64,000 bases of DNA from NCBI GenBank assembly GCA_963853835.1, contig OY970820.1, positions 78,612,909-78,676,908 on the forward strand, read 5' to 3'. Shown piece by piece: positions 1 through 11,964 of this stretch; position 1 is the first letter of the stretch; every line of letters starts with the position of its first letter. Below the pieces are notes generated by a model that was not told where the DNA came from, did no database searches, and saw only the letters and a list, made by a program, of their open reading frames with translations. The DNA comes from Calendula officinalis (lineage: Eukaryota > Streptophyta > Magnoliopsida > Asterales > Asteraceae). Both the position numbers and the translations under genes were made by a program.

Positions 1-1495
1 TTGCACAATTTGTCAACAAAACAAGGTGTTAGGTGGTTCACCAAGAGGGTTATTACAACCCATTGATTTACCCAATCAAGTTTGGGATGCTATAACTATG
101 GATCTTGTGGAAGGTCTTCCCAAATCGGAGGGAATGCACAATATTTTGGTAGTGGTGGATCGCTTGAGTAAGTTTGCTCATTTTATAGGGATTCGACACC
201 CATTTACAGCACCTCAATGTGTTTATTAAAGAAGTGGTCCGTCTTCATGGAGTACCCGTTTGTATTATTTCCGACCGGGATAAGATTTTTTAAGTCTTTT
301 TTGGAAAGAACTTTTCAAGAAAATGGGTACTAAGTTGTGTTACTCGACCGCTTACCACCCCAATCGGATGGGCTATCGGAAGTGGTGAATCATTGTGTGG
401 AACAATATTTGAGGTGTTTTGTTTCTACAAAACCCAAACAGTGGCGGAAATATTTAGCATGGGCTGAATTTTGGTATAATTCAACATTCCATGCATCATT
501 ACATTGTACCCCGTTTAAGGCACTTTACGGGAGAGACCCACCGAAATTGTTACGACATAAGTTGGGGTCCACAATAGTGAATAATGTTGAGGAAATTTTA
601 GTGGAACGGGATTTACTCTTGGATGAATTGAAGATGAATTTGATTAAATCTCAACATCGAATGAAAATACATGCTGATCAACACAGAAAGGATGAATCCT
701 TTCAGCCGCATGACAAGGTGATTTTAAAACTACAACCTTATCGATTAATCGTTGCGATTGCATGGGAATCAGAAGCTAGCACCCAGGTTTTATGGGTCGT
801 TTGAAGTTTTGGAACGGGTCGGAAATGTGGCATATCGGCTTAAATTGCCAGATACGTCCCGAGTTCATCCGGTTTTTCATGTTTCACAATTGCGGCGAAT
901 GGTTGGAACGGGTAACGTGTCTATAGTACTGCCTCAGCAGTTAACTGAAGACCTTGAGCTAGCGGTTTCGCCGGAGCAAGTGTTGCAGCAAAGATTGACG
1001 GCTGCCAGTGACTGAGAAATTTTGGTGAAATGGAAAGATTTGCCAGAATTTGAGGCCACGTGGGAAGGTTATCAAGTTTTCAAAGAAACATTTCCTTCTT
1101 TCCACCTTGAGGACAAGGTGGGTGTTTTTGGGGGAGGTATTGATGAGCCGGCTACTTTCAAGTATACATATGCACGAAGAGGAAGAAGAGCAGGGGAATA
1201 GTCAAAGGGCAACTTAGTCCTTTCAAGTAAGTTAGTTACACTAGAGTCAAAGTTGTTAGTAGCAAAGTCAAAGTTGTTCACTTAGCTAGCTTGTTTAAAT
1301 AGTTAGCTGTACGCAAATTGTATTCATTCGGTTATTTCTTGTTTACACAACTTGTAACCAATTGGGAGAGTTCCCCCTCTCAAAGGTGGGATTATCAATA
1401 AAACTACACCATTTTCTTCCATTACAGCTCTCATTCTTGAGTTGATTGAGTTGTACTACTTCGTTTTGATTTCCTATCTCATCACGGCCACTCCA
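1..1495 (+). mobile_element. Decayed Ty3/Gypsy (chromovirus-like) 3' part: integrase, chromodomain, 3' LTR
   Basis: Pieces of an integrase run left to right in shifting frames. A first DDE aspartate lies in the ITMDLVE context (about 90-110) and a second in ISDRDK (about 265-285). The glutamate region EVVNHCVEQYLR (about 378-414) is followed by the typical LYGRDPPKLLR segment. A chromodomain-like stretch, ILVKWKDLPEFEATWEGY, lies at about 1020-1075. Frames break near 230, 285-340, 760 and 1012, so no intact protein is made. DNA after about 1200 looks like a 3' LTR with AATAAA near 1397. It appears to end in CA at 1495, because homology to the second copy of the flanking repeat (40313 onward) starts just after. 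The 5' part lies outside the window. The clade (Reina-like?) is a guess; the retroelement identity is firm. Confidence 0.85.
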
Positions 1496-2362
1496 CATGT
1501 TAACAAACTTTGCTGCAAATTCAGATTTAATCATAACCATTGATGGTCTTCAAGTTTAGTTATAACTAATTGCTGGTGAATAGCCTGTAACGCATGTATC
1601 ATATCGGTAGGTGCAAGCTCTTTTGGTGCATATATCAAATAGGTTTTGTAGTCCATTTAAACAAACTAAACACATCATACGCATAAACAATTAAACATGG
1701 TTTAACATAATATTTGTTAAAATGTACTTCCTCCGATTCAAAATAAGTGCTACAATTCTACTTTCACGGTTTTTGAAGCAAAATAGTGTAATGATGGTTA
1801 AATTAGATTAATTGAATGATTAGTGGATAATGGGTCCCACACCTTTTGAATAAAGTGGGGTTAATGATGTTTAAAAGTAAAAGTAAGAGTAAATGAGTCA
1901 TTTCACTTTGTTAAAGTAGATAGTTAGTGGGTGTGGGTCCTACTATTTTTTGCCATTTATGGAAAGTGTAGCACTTATTTTGAATCACCCATTTATAGAA
2001 AATGTAACACTTATTTTGAATCGGAGGAAGTATAATCCTACCTGATTAATCAACAAATCTATTTTTATCTACCTAAACCCCATTCTGTGCATACAGAGAT
2101 AAAAAATGTCAACAAATGTATTTTTCTCTGTTTTGAAGCATTTATAAATATCAATAATCTTTTTGGGCGATCTTTATTCGCTTTGTTCAAATGAAGTACA
2201 ACGTGGCAGCACCAAACCTTAGTAGAAATCCAATAGCCATTCAACGGTGTCTTAATAACAACAAAATAAAACATAATTAGAAACTTGAACTTTTTTTATT
2301 TTTGAAATTTTGACAAAATCCCAGTAATCAAATTAACTAAAGAAAAAACACTTACAATTTAT
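1496..2362. repeat. Dispersed duplicate, copy A (pairs with 40313-40956)
   Basis: After removing the MITE at 1727-2030, this segment matches 40313-40956 almost base for base over long runs. Shared runs include CATAACCATTGATGGTCTTC and GAAGTACAACGTGGCAGCA with small indels. The other copy is the 3' flank of the MYB3R gene, ending about 10 bp from its stop codon. No MYB3R coding sequence follows here. It is either a partial duplication of that flank or an unnamed dispersed element present twice. Confidence 0.8.
1727..2030. mobile_element. Stowaway/mariner-like MITE with TA duplication
   Basis: Terminal inverted repeats CTTCCTCCGATTCAAAATAA (left) and its complement ending GGAGGAAG (right) bound about 300 bp. 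TA dinucleotides flank it at 1725-1726 and 2031-2032. The element is absent from the paralogous segment at 40.6 kb, which serves as a near-empty site. The right side holds an extra internal copy of the terminal sequence (about 1968-1987). No coding capacity is seen. Confidence 0.85.
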
Positions 2363-2802
2363 GTAGGTTTCGATTCAAATTGATACAACTCTAAACAATG
2401 GCTCAATATCCTGTTCTAAACTTTCTTCTTCGTAATAACAAGAATACCTAAGGAAATAGAGCATGATAATGAAATGCAAAACGTGAAATGAGGAATTGAA
2501 GTCATAGAGAACTCACTCGGTGATTGGTGAGTTCAAATGACGGAGCTGTGAATTGACGATATGAGAGAAGAAGCAGCAGCTGCAGCATCCATTGATGGTA
2601 GATATTTTGATATCCGAAAATCCAGTTACCCAAAAATCTGGATATTCGAATTTAAAGCAATAAGTATTATTTTTTTCCAAAATGACGCAAAATATTTTCC
2701 AAACTGATGCACAAACCTTTTTTTTTTGTACATCATTGTTGAAAATCTTTATAAAATGTATGTTCATCATTTCATTGTTGTGCATTAATATGAAAAATAT
2801 TA
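2363..2802. other. Intergenic, nothing recognised
   Basis: AT-rich DNA between the dispersed duplicate and the next MITE. The short open frames here show no known motif and no splice structure. Confidence 0.5.
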
Positions 2803-3062
2803 CTCTCTCCGTCCCTCAATAAAGTTCTCATTTCTCCTTCAAGTTTTATCCCTAAGTAAAGTTCTCGTTTCTCAAACTTAAGGGGTCCACTTAATATAAT
2901 AATATTATTGCCAATACTTTCACAACTATCTCCTAAAACACTTTTTCTCTCCAATCAAACCTTATATTTTAATCAAAAGTAATACCAAATACCTCACCAC
3001 TAACTATCTCCTAAAAAGTTGTGCCCAAGAGAAATGAGAACTTTATTTAGGGACAAAGGGAG
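2803..3062. mobile_element. Stowaway/mariner-like MITE (CTCTCTCCGTCCC family)
   Basis: Inverted ends, with CTCTCTCCGTCCCTCAATAA on the left and TTTAGGGACAAAGGGAG on the right, are flanked by TA (2801-2802 and 3063-3064). The length is about 260 bp. The CTCCCTCCGTCCC terminus is the common plant Tc1/mariner MITE end. Non-coding. Confidence 0.88.
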
Positions 3063-3776
3063 TATTATATTTTTTGAAGTTATTTTGCCATATCTCGACA
3101 CCATTATACATATCCTTATATCTGTATATATCACACGTATTACATTGCTGGAGAAAATATCTTAAGTCAGGGCAGGCGTCAATGATGGAACAAAAAACTT
3201 TACAAGGCAACCTTCTGAAAGTACATATGCGTATACTCCCTATATATATACATATTTTCATATGTATTTATATGGGTCATATTCTAAAGTTGGTTATTTA
3301 TTTGTACATTTCAGGAAATTTTGTTGGGATTGAGGTTTAATAGTGAAGGTGAAGCCCAAGAAATAACGAATATTGTATCTAATTTTGCAGGCTTTGAGGT
3401 AGTTTTGTGTTGATTAGATATTGTAGTAAGTATTCATTATCATAACAAATCTGTTGTTTGGAGTTACATTGCAAGAATTACATAAAAATCCAACAGGAGG
3501 CTGAGAGACCTCATTCATCAATTCAATCATCTACCTGCAACAAACAAATACCATTTCAACTTCATCTTTTAAAAGGTGTTTTGGATTGAGATTTAGAGCA
3601 TATTATCTGCTTACTGTATTTTGAAAATGCAAATATTCAAATCCAAACACTATTTTTCATAATTACGTTTGATTATCCGATTATCTAATTTAAAAAATAT
3701 AATATATTTTCGATAAGCAATCCAAACCACGGTTAGTTGAATAATTACTCCGTAAAAAGGTAAATAAATAATAAAA
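3063..3776. other. Intergenic with possible exon remnants on +
   Basis: Mostly AT-rich spacer downstream of CAP-D2. Two exon-like stretches on + lie at about 3143-3219 (CWRKYLKSGQASMMEQKT...) and 3315-3412 (EILLGLRFNSEGEAQEI..., interrupted by an intron-like junction before GCTTTGAGG). They read as protein but I do not recognise the family. They may be a gene remnant or chance. Confidence 0.3.
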
Positions 3777-6700
3777 TCACCTTATTCTGGATCTTGTAAC
3801 TCTGGTAGTGGGGACATGAGAGTTAGATGTACTACTACTTTTCTTGCTTCTATGCTTTGTAGTTCCTGTCACCAACATTTAATAATGTCAAATGTATCTT
3901 ATGTTATGTTATATTATGTTATTATAAAATGAGATATATCATAATTTTCCACATTACCTTTTGGAATAACTTGTGGGGATTGGACCTCATCATCGCATGG
4001 GGGTTCTGACTGAATCACTTGACTTGAGCATTCTTCAAACTCAACATTTTCATCACTTGACTTCTCATGGTCAAGCGATTCAGAAGCACTAGAAACATCT
4101 GACTTTTCAAAGTCAACCTCATTTTCATTAGTAGGAAGATCAGTCGTTTCATTCATCACCTCACCATCTGTACCATAATAAAACCAAATTTATGAAGTTT
4201 ACCCTTTTTATAGGGATAGTTATGTTTTAGTCCTCATACTTTCACTAACTTGGCTTTTTAACCCTTTTTATATGCTATATTTATTTATATCCATTATAAA
4301 TGATTATACAAAAATTTTAATTTAGTATAATACAAACCTTGAGCAGCTTCAGACTCAACATTTTCCTCTTCAATATTTGCATTTAGTGTAATGTTTTTAA
4401 TTGCATCAGCTTTCTGTTGATGAACAGCTGCATTTCTTGCTGTAATTTCTTGTTCCTTTTTATCAATGTGGAATTTGCTGATTTTTCCCTCAAACTCTTC
4501 GATGCATGACTTTAGTTCTGGTTTAGCAAATTTTTTACCCTAAACAGAAATTTCAAGTAAATAACATTTGAAGGAAAATTATGAATATAAATAGCGGAAA
4601 TGCATATGATATAGATATTATAATGTACGGTACCTTATTTATTATGCTTCTAAAATGTTCCATCACAGCTTCATTGGATAAAACATGTTCATAAACTTTA
4701 AATAATTCTATCAACTTTTTAATCCCCTTGTCCGTAAATGACAACTGTGAGAGACAATATGATATGTTTTCCCATTGTTTACCATCTGTGACACCATTAA
4801 ATCTATAGCATAGCTTCTCAACAAGAGCTTCCATTTGCTTATCCTGCAAAAATTTGTTAAAAAAAGTCATGTCAAAGTTTGACTTTGTATCTCATTAATT
4901 CCACACAGCTGTTTCTACCTTTTTGATTGACCCAATCAAAAATTGCATGATGTTGAAGAAAGATTCTCTTTTTAAATCTTGGTTAGATAATTTCCCGAGG
5001 ATATCCGGCAGTAAGTTATATATAGGATTATTCCCTGCAAAAAACAAGATGGTTAATTAATTAATTAACAATTTATAATCTCACTCATTATTACAAAAGT
5101 ATTCATGAAAAAAATCAGCATTTACCCTTCTTTGATAGTTCATCGAAAAATAATTTTGCAAGATTAGAAATCCGTTCATCTTCATCTTCTAGTCGCATTG
5201 CCATCTCATTTATATGACCTTTAACCTACAAAATATTAATAAAAAATCATTATATATTCATAACCAACTTACATTGAAGAAATTTATATTACAAAATACA
5301 AATAATTAGCTAGAATCTTAAACCTTCATCATTTCATTAAGAATGAGATGAGAGAGAACTAAAACAGCATTTTTCCTGACAGAAATTGAAGGATCATGCA
5401 ATCTTGAGTACATATTTTCAGTCCAAGGTTCTAGAAGATTTGGGAAACGAACTGCCAGGTCACCAAGTGCAATTGTACAGTTGGAACGAACAGTTTCTGA
5501 TGGTGCACTTTCCACAACAGTGAATAAAAGCTGGAGATTTGCTTCACTGCCAAGTAAATCACATCACATTTTTAATAAATAAAAAAGAACGGAAAAAAGG
5601 GAAAACGGAATTGAAATAGAGAAAGAAATCATACCAAAAGTTAGCATCAATAATCATTAATCGGCATAAAGCAAGCATTCCAGATGCTTGTAATTCAGGA
5701 TACTAAAATAGAAACACAAACCATGTCAGCAACTATATAATATTATCAATAATTTACGTAAATCGTCCCTGTGGTTTGTACGAAATTACAGATTTTTTTT
5801 ATTACACCAATAGTCCCTAATTTGAAACTTGTAACATCATTAATGGTCCCTAAAAAGTTAACAGCGTTTTTCGCTTTAGAGACCGATAGTGTTACAGGTT
5901 TCAAAATTAGGGGCTATTGGTGTAATAATAAAAGTCAAGGACAATATCCATACATTCATACAAACCACAGGGACGATTTATGTAATTTAATCTAGAAAAC
6001 ATGAAAACATCACCTTTTGCATCAAACTGAAGTTTCTACACAGTTTTGATAAAAACGGTGCACAGTGTCCAATTAAGTTTTTTCCATTAGAATCACCAGA
6101 AACAATTTCTTTTTCTGCCTTTTCAGAAAGTATGTCAAGCAAAGCATCATCAGAAGCATTAACACCTAATTCTGCATTTATATCATCTTCCTACAGCACA
6201 TAAAGACAAAAAAAGGGTAAAAAGGTAATTAAATATTTAGCTGTAAAAAAAATTATAAATATTTATAAAACGTTATCTCACCTTTGGTTCAATAACTGGT
6301 TTACCACCTTCTGCAGCCATTTTTTCTTTCTTCACTTTCTCTTTCTGAATTTTCCTCACACACGATTCAATATACACCAACTGATTCATAGCAACATGAC
6401 TCACAACATACAAAAACCTACTCAATTTCCCAACTTGAACCGCAGTAAGGGCATTTTCGTCATTTCCCAACTCAACTCCAAAAACAGAATTACAGCATCT
6501 AACCACCAAATCAGCAGCTAGGGTTTCAGGACTAGGATGAATAGCATAAATTGTACTAATTGCTCTATCAGCAGCAGCATACCAAATATGTTCTGGAAGC
6601 CAAGATCCAGTGATTAAATTATCCAAAACACTAAATACTCTGTTTCCATGATTAGTCAACAGATTATTTTGGTCAACGGGTGATAATCTTTGGAGTGCAA

Positions 6701-9700
6701 TACAAGCTTGTCTTGCAAGTAAAGGTTCTACTTTCGCCCACCTACCAAAACCTATATCTATAATATCTTGTAAATGAGAACTAAGAACATTATCCGATGT
6801 TTTTGCAGCCATACATAATATAGATAAAGCACCACGACTTCTTTCTGCAGTAGTTCCACTAACATTGAAACAAAAGTAATCCCATAATGCTGACATCTGA
6901 CATCATTTATGAATTAATTTAATAAAAAATTATTAAAATTAAAAAAAAAAATCAAATTAGGATTTTGGTAAGTAAGAGCGTACCGTACTGGTGGAAATAT
7001 CCCCTTTGGACACCAATGCACCAACAATGAATTCCAATGCTGCAAGATCTCCAATATTCGAATCAGTAGCAAGAGTTATGAGATTTTTAGCAGTTTCGGT
7101 TGGACTTTTGGTAATATAAATTGTATGAAATGCATTTTCAACTGCTTCAAAAATAGATTTATCTTGAGAAAATACCTTCACGACATAAAAAACTGATTAA
7201 ATAAATAAATTAATATAAAAAATGGAAGTAAATAATCAAATATACTAAATTACCAGTGGGAGCATCTTTCTAAGGGAATCTTCTGATCCATCGATCTGAA
7301 ACTGTTTACATCTCATTAACAATAAAATTGTGTTTTCAACATCAGATGCAGATGAAGAAGCCATTAATTGAACTAATATTGGCATTGTTTCAGATATACA
7401 TTTAGAAAATCTCAATCCAGCTTCAAGTGATGCAATCAAAGTTTTCGTTTGTTCCAAATTTCCAACATCCGGTACCGTAACCGAACTGTCATTTTGACTA
7501 TTTTGCCCTTCCTCTTGAGGCTGACAGCTGTCACTCAAACTATCTTTGTTATCAACTATTTCACCATCTTCATTTCCCGTATCACTATCCAAAACACTTT
7601 CTGATAAATCATTCGGTTCTAATTCATTTAACTTTTTTGTGTATTGTTTTAACGTTGCTTCAAATGAAGCTATACGCAATTGTGGCCCAAATGGATTATG
7701 TTGCAACATCATAATTAGTAAATTTAATGCAGATTTTCTCACTATAGCACTCTTGTCTTCCAATCTTCCGGAAGCTACTACAGCAACTTCATTCCATAAA
7801 CCTATAGATACAGAATGTTCTTCACACAATTCAACCCAAACTTGTAAAACTCGACTTCTAGTATAAGCTGAAACATCTCTAGCACGTTCTAGAAGGATTT
7901 CCAACATTGCTTGTTTGGTTCTTAAACGAATAGATTTTGAACTAACTTCACCTTCAATATCATTAAAAGCTTTTGCTATTAACTTGCCCAACACTCCAAC
8001 TAAAGCATTTCTTATCTTGTATGATTCACCACCAAAATGTGGGATCAATAAACCGATATTAGTTGAAATTAACTTAGGTAAACGGTCAGCAAGCTCTACA
8101 AGAAACCGCCCAATATTTTCAGCGCCAGCTGTATCTTTTACATAATCCTTTGGATTAGTTCTGCCAATTTCTCTAACTAAAGAGATGGATAAACTTCCAT
8201 CAGAATACTTTTTCTCAGCCCATGTAACAGTATCAGCCAAATGTATAACAGCAAAATCATGTTTATGAAGTAAATGCAGGATTGATGCACAAGATTGTGC
8301 TAAATAGTGGTATTTTGTTGCACAAGTTCCAATTATACGACATAAAGCTTCCTTTGCATCAGCATCTTTTAACAGTGTAGCATTCTCGATCATAGAAAGT
8401 GAATTTCTACAAGGAATTGAAAATGATGCATTTGTAACTAACATAAAGGTTCAAATTAATAGATACATATGTTCAAGATGATTAGATATACAGCAGAAAT
8501 GATACACAACATACCTCACTACAAAAGACAAATAATTTTCATCTGGATCTGAAGAGCCAAAGAGCAATGAAAGATTGATCTCCAAGGAATTTGCAATTAG
8601 ATTTAGTATTCGTCCCCTTTGGGCTTCCCAATTCCATGAACTAACAGGATGTTTCTTCCTGCTATTTGGTTGTGCCTAAAAGTGAAGTTAATCATATTAA
8701 GCAAATGCAAATATTAACCATATAACTTAAGCAAATGCAAATATACCTAAATACAAAATGCATGTTATGTTGATCTAGGCATATTCATTCATGATTAAGT
8801 CCTAACAAGGTAAGTACATATATACTGAGTTTTACTACTTGTAAATACTATATGTCCATATGAAAGTAGACATCTTTAAAGGTCTTAGGTTTTATAAACC
8901 CTGGAAATAATCTGATCATAAATTTTAGCATTATCCCTTCCTTTTGAGAAACAGTTTACTTGTTTCACTGATACACTGAAAACAATCATTTTCCTGACTG
9001 AAAGCTGACCCAAATTCATCTAATTATAGAAAGTAACAACTAGCTAACTTACAAAAATAAGAACATGTTACCAATCACCAGCAGTATCTAGAAACTATGT
9101 CCACTATTGAAGCTAATATAAAAGGGGAGATTGCTATATACAAGTACATGATTAGATTCAAAGTTAAATGATAACAAACATTAATAGCATAAATGCATAA
9201 TAAGCTATTAGTAAGAGAGAAGAGATGTACTTTGCTAGTGTTGCTGGAAGCACCGTTTGATTCCTGAGCGACGACAACATGGATAAGAAAAAATGTGTAA
9301 ATTTTAAATGCATTTCGATGAGAATTAACTCGATCGGTTACTCTGCTACCATCATCGCTATCACGCCCATCATCAGTCGGTGATGTTGGAACCCTAAAAA
9401 GAGAATCGATGTTCGGAAGCAAAACACTGAAGTTTGACCGAAGACTCTCGACAATATTCAACTTACAACCAGGAGTTAGGTCACCAAAACACTTAATCAA
9501 TGAGTAAGTCCGATCGAAAACATCTTGTTCTTCAACACAAAACAGCTCTTTGTCGGACAAATCAAATGACACGCCTGTAATTTAAAATTGCGGAGGCTTA
9601 TAGTTTTAATTACTGGAAACCTGGAAGGTAAACTAAAATACGTAACTGATTTAGAAAGGAGATGGTACCTTTGACGAATTCTTCAAGATCTGAAGGTCGG

Positions 9701-9807
9701 AGAGACGAAATACATGTAGGGTTTTGGACGGAGAGATGACCGGCATCGTCACCGGAGTCTTCTTCGAGGTCAATTAGGTTTTTGGGGAAGACGAACGTCG
9801 GAGACAT
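3777..9807 (-). CDS. CAP-D2: Condensin complex subunit 1 (CAP-D2)
   Basis: Non-SMC HEAT-repeat subunit of condensin I, which compacts and helps segregate mitotic chromosomes. Fifteen exons (-): 9669-9807, 9231-9574, 8515-8675, 7254-8406, 6984-7175, 6282-6896, 6014-6190, 5635-5702, 5324-5546, 5126-5225, 4919-5034, 4634-4843, 4338-4539, 3958-4167, 3777-3865. All junctions are GT-AG and the frame stays open, giving 1332 residues, close to the plant family (about 1400). Family-typical stretches include DALCRIIGTCATKYHY-like (exon 4), PHFGGESYKIRNALVGVLGK (exon 4) and the Cnd1-type HEAT region VRSNCTIALGDLAVRFPNLL (exon 9). The tail is acidic then basic and ends RVTRSRIR. The start is the first ATG of the frame after the upstream promoter-like DNA, with MSPTFVFPKNLIDLEEDSG as N-terminus. 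Intron 7 carries a MITE. Exon 5/6 could splice slightly differently; the identity is firm. Confidence 0.95.
5752..5992. mobile_element. MITE in CAP-D2 intron 7
   Basis: About 240 bp with near-perfect inverted ends: TAAATCGTCCCTGTGGTTTG on the left and its complement near 5960-5985 on the right. It lies fully within the intron between exons 8 and 7 of CAP-D2. Internal DNA also folds back (TTACACCAATAGTCCCTAAT against ATTAGGGGCTATTGGTGTAA), so the transcript could form a long hairpin. The superfamily is uncertain. Confidence 0.75.
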
Positions 9808-9895
9808 GGAGATAAAATTCCGGTACGGAGAGAAATGAGATATTTCTGTGAGCTTGATTTGAAATTGGGGGAGTTTGAAACGCTCTGGTGAAGGA

Positions 9896-9903
9896 GCGGG
9901 AAA
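9896..9903 (-). promoter_or_regulatory. E2F binding site upstream of CAP-D2
   Basis: On the minus strand the sequence reads TTTCCCGC, a perfect match to the E2F consensus TTTSSCGC, about 90 bp upstream of the CAP-D2 ATG. S-phase/proliferation control of condensin genes by E2F is plausible. One perfect site in a short promoter is suggestive, not proof. Confidence 0.6.
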
Positions 9904-10804
9904 TTGAATACGTAAAAAGAGGACGAAGAAAGACGAATTTACCAAAAGGACCCTCAAGATTCTGTAACTACTTAATTACACCAACTATTAATAATTTTGA
10001 CAAAACCGTTAAAGTTGCAATTATCCTGTCTTTAAAAGGATTTCATACTGACTTTGTGTGAATTAATCATTAGCTACTTGTAATCGACATGGGAAATACT
10101 CGAAATTTACTCAATTTAAATCGAGTCGAACTCCAGCTACTCAAGTAAACTTTTGAGTCGAGTCCGAGTTCAAAAATAATTAGCTTACACTCACAAGTCT
10201 AATCGAGCTTGTGTTATTTTACAATTTCAAACATTTATGCATATGAATATTTACTAATTGAGTTGAATCATGTTGAGCTTTAAAACCATATGTGTTGGTT
10301 TTGTATATGATTTGTAAAACATCAAACTTGTAACATGTAACTTATAATGTGAATCAAACATAAATGTATGAAGGAAAAAGAGTGTGTCGTTGTCACATAC
10401 CTAAGTTTAGTAGTGAAATCACCTAAAATTATGTAGTTGTGGTTTAAGCACTTGAAACTTATCACATACACCTATTATAAGGTGTTTCAAACTCCATGTT
10501 GCTTTAAATGGTGCTTATATTGAACGTATGTTTCTTTAAATGGTGCTTATATTGAACGTATGTGCATGTATATATCTACTTTTTTTATAATATGATGGGA
10601 AAGTGGAAGACTTTAGTGAAAAATAATTGTTTTAACCAAAACTATGTATTTGATAGTCGCACAATCCTCATCCTCATGTATGAATCATAGATGCATATGC
10701 AACATTAACCAATGTATCTTCATATATTTATACTAACAACATGTTGTTCCTCAAAAATATCTGATGCAGTTACATTTCTGGCGCTATCTAATAACAACCA
10801 TCAA
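9904..10804. other. CAP-D2 upstream region / OST4 downstream region
   Basis: Non-coding, AT-rich. It contains a direct tandem duplication of about 37 bp at roughly 10500-10566 (GGTGCTTATATTGAACGTAT twice). No other gene is recognised. Confidence 0.5.
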
Positions 10805-10918
10805 TTAGTTGCCTAGGTACTTGGGATCAGCCATCACAAAGTGATAAGTAATAACCAGAAAGAATATGAAGATTCCAAGAGAATTGGCAAAGAATCCCAG
10901 ATCCTGATCATCAAACAT
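10805..10918 (-). CDS. OST4: OST4, oligosaccharyltransferase subunit 4 (37 aa)
   Basis: A tiny single-span membrane protein of the ER oligosaccharyltransferase complex, which transfers glycans to nascent proteins; OST4 stabilises the STT3-containing core. The 38-codon frame encodes MFDDQDLGFFANSLGIF..., then a hydrophobic helix (about residues 8-29) and the plant-typical tail VMADPKYLGN before TAA. Length and both ends match plant OST4 (37 residues). Directly upstream of the ATG the minus strand reads TTATTCAG, a good splice acceptor. A 5'UTR intron (about 10919-11584, donor CAG/GTTCTC) is therefore likely, as is a leader exon near 11585-11660. It is too short for ordinary ORF searches. Confidence 0.95.
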   Translation of the reverse strand: MFDDQDLGFFANSLGIFIFFLVITYHFVMADPKYLGN

Positions 10919-11964
10919 CTGAATAAGATACAACAATAACAAATATCAGACAGAGGTGATAGAATTCGTTTGACAACATTAATCCAACTGAATCCATCTG
11001 TTAATAGTGTCTATCGAATTCAAATAACTTTACAAGAAAAAGGATATAACGTATATAATTTATGACATTTGCCCTTAAACGAGTTATGAACATAAGTTGC
11101 ATTTCCTGCCTCTCATCTAATGACAGAGACACCTGTAGTCGCTAATGGCAAAAACATCGTAAACTCGCTTTCTTTTCATCATTGCCGCCGAAATCATGCT
11201 TAATAATCCTATTGTAAATATATGTATTCGCTAACAAACAATCATTATCCATATTTCAGTAGAGCTCTCAATATCTCCTTATCGGCTATCAAAAAACCCT
11301 AGATCTATCCCCAATTTCATGAATCCACTCCCAAAACCCTAAGTTTATCCCCAAAATCATGATAGCTTAGAAGTTGCTTTAATCAACTAGCTTACATGAA
11401 AATAAACCTTCAAATGCAGAAGATTCTATTTAACGGAAGGTTAGAACGAGATCATGACAATATAACTATCAAACCGAACGATGATATTCAATGAAATAAA
11501 CATAAAATTCAAATCTAATCGGAAGAAACGTTGATGATTATAGTTAGAACCCCTAAAATAATCGGAATCGCAATAAGAGAGAACCTGACATTTGCTATCT
11601 TTGGGAGGGAGATTCCACTTCCTTGCTATGCGATAGCTGCACAGTGGTAAATTACATACTATACGAGTATGTGTTAGAAAATAGGGAATGATTTTCATAC
11701 CACATTTTTTAAGTCATCTACCACAACTATTGCTTAATATGTTTGTACAGTAAACTGTAAAAGTTGTACAGTGTGGTATAAGAAGTAAAAATTGTGGTAT
11801 ATAAATGAATTCCATTAAAAAATAGCACAGTAACTTTGGTTGGTCTTATTTTTATTTTGAGTATAGCAAATTTCACCGTTCATTATTTGGTTCAAAAAAT
11901 TATACTAATAGCTTTTATTTTTGGAAGTTTTTGCACGCTGGTCATTTTGTAGTGTTAATTTTTT
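10919..11964. other. OST4 probable leader intron, leader exon and promoter
   Basis: The portion 10919-11584 probably is the OST4 5'UTR intron and 11585-11660 the leader exon (-). The rest to 11964 is AT-rich promoter/spacer with no further feature seen. Confidence 0.45.
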
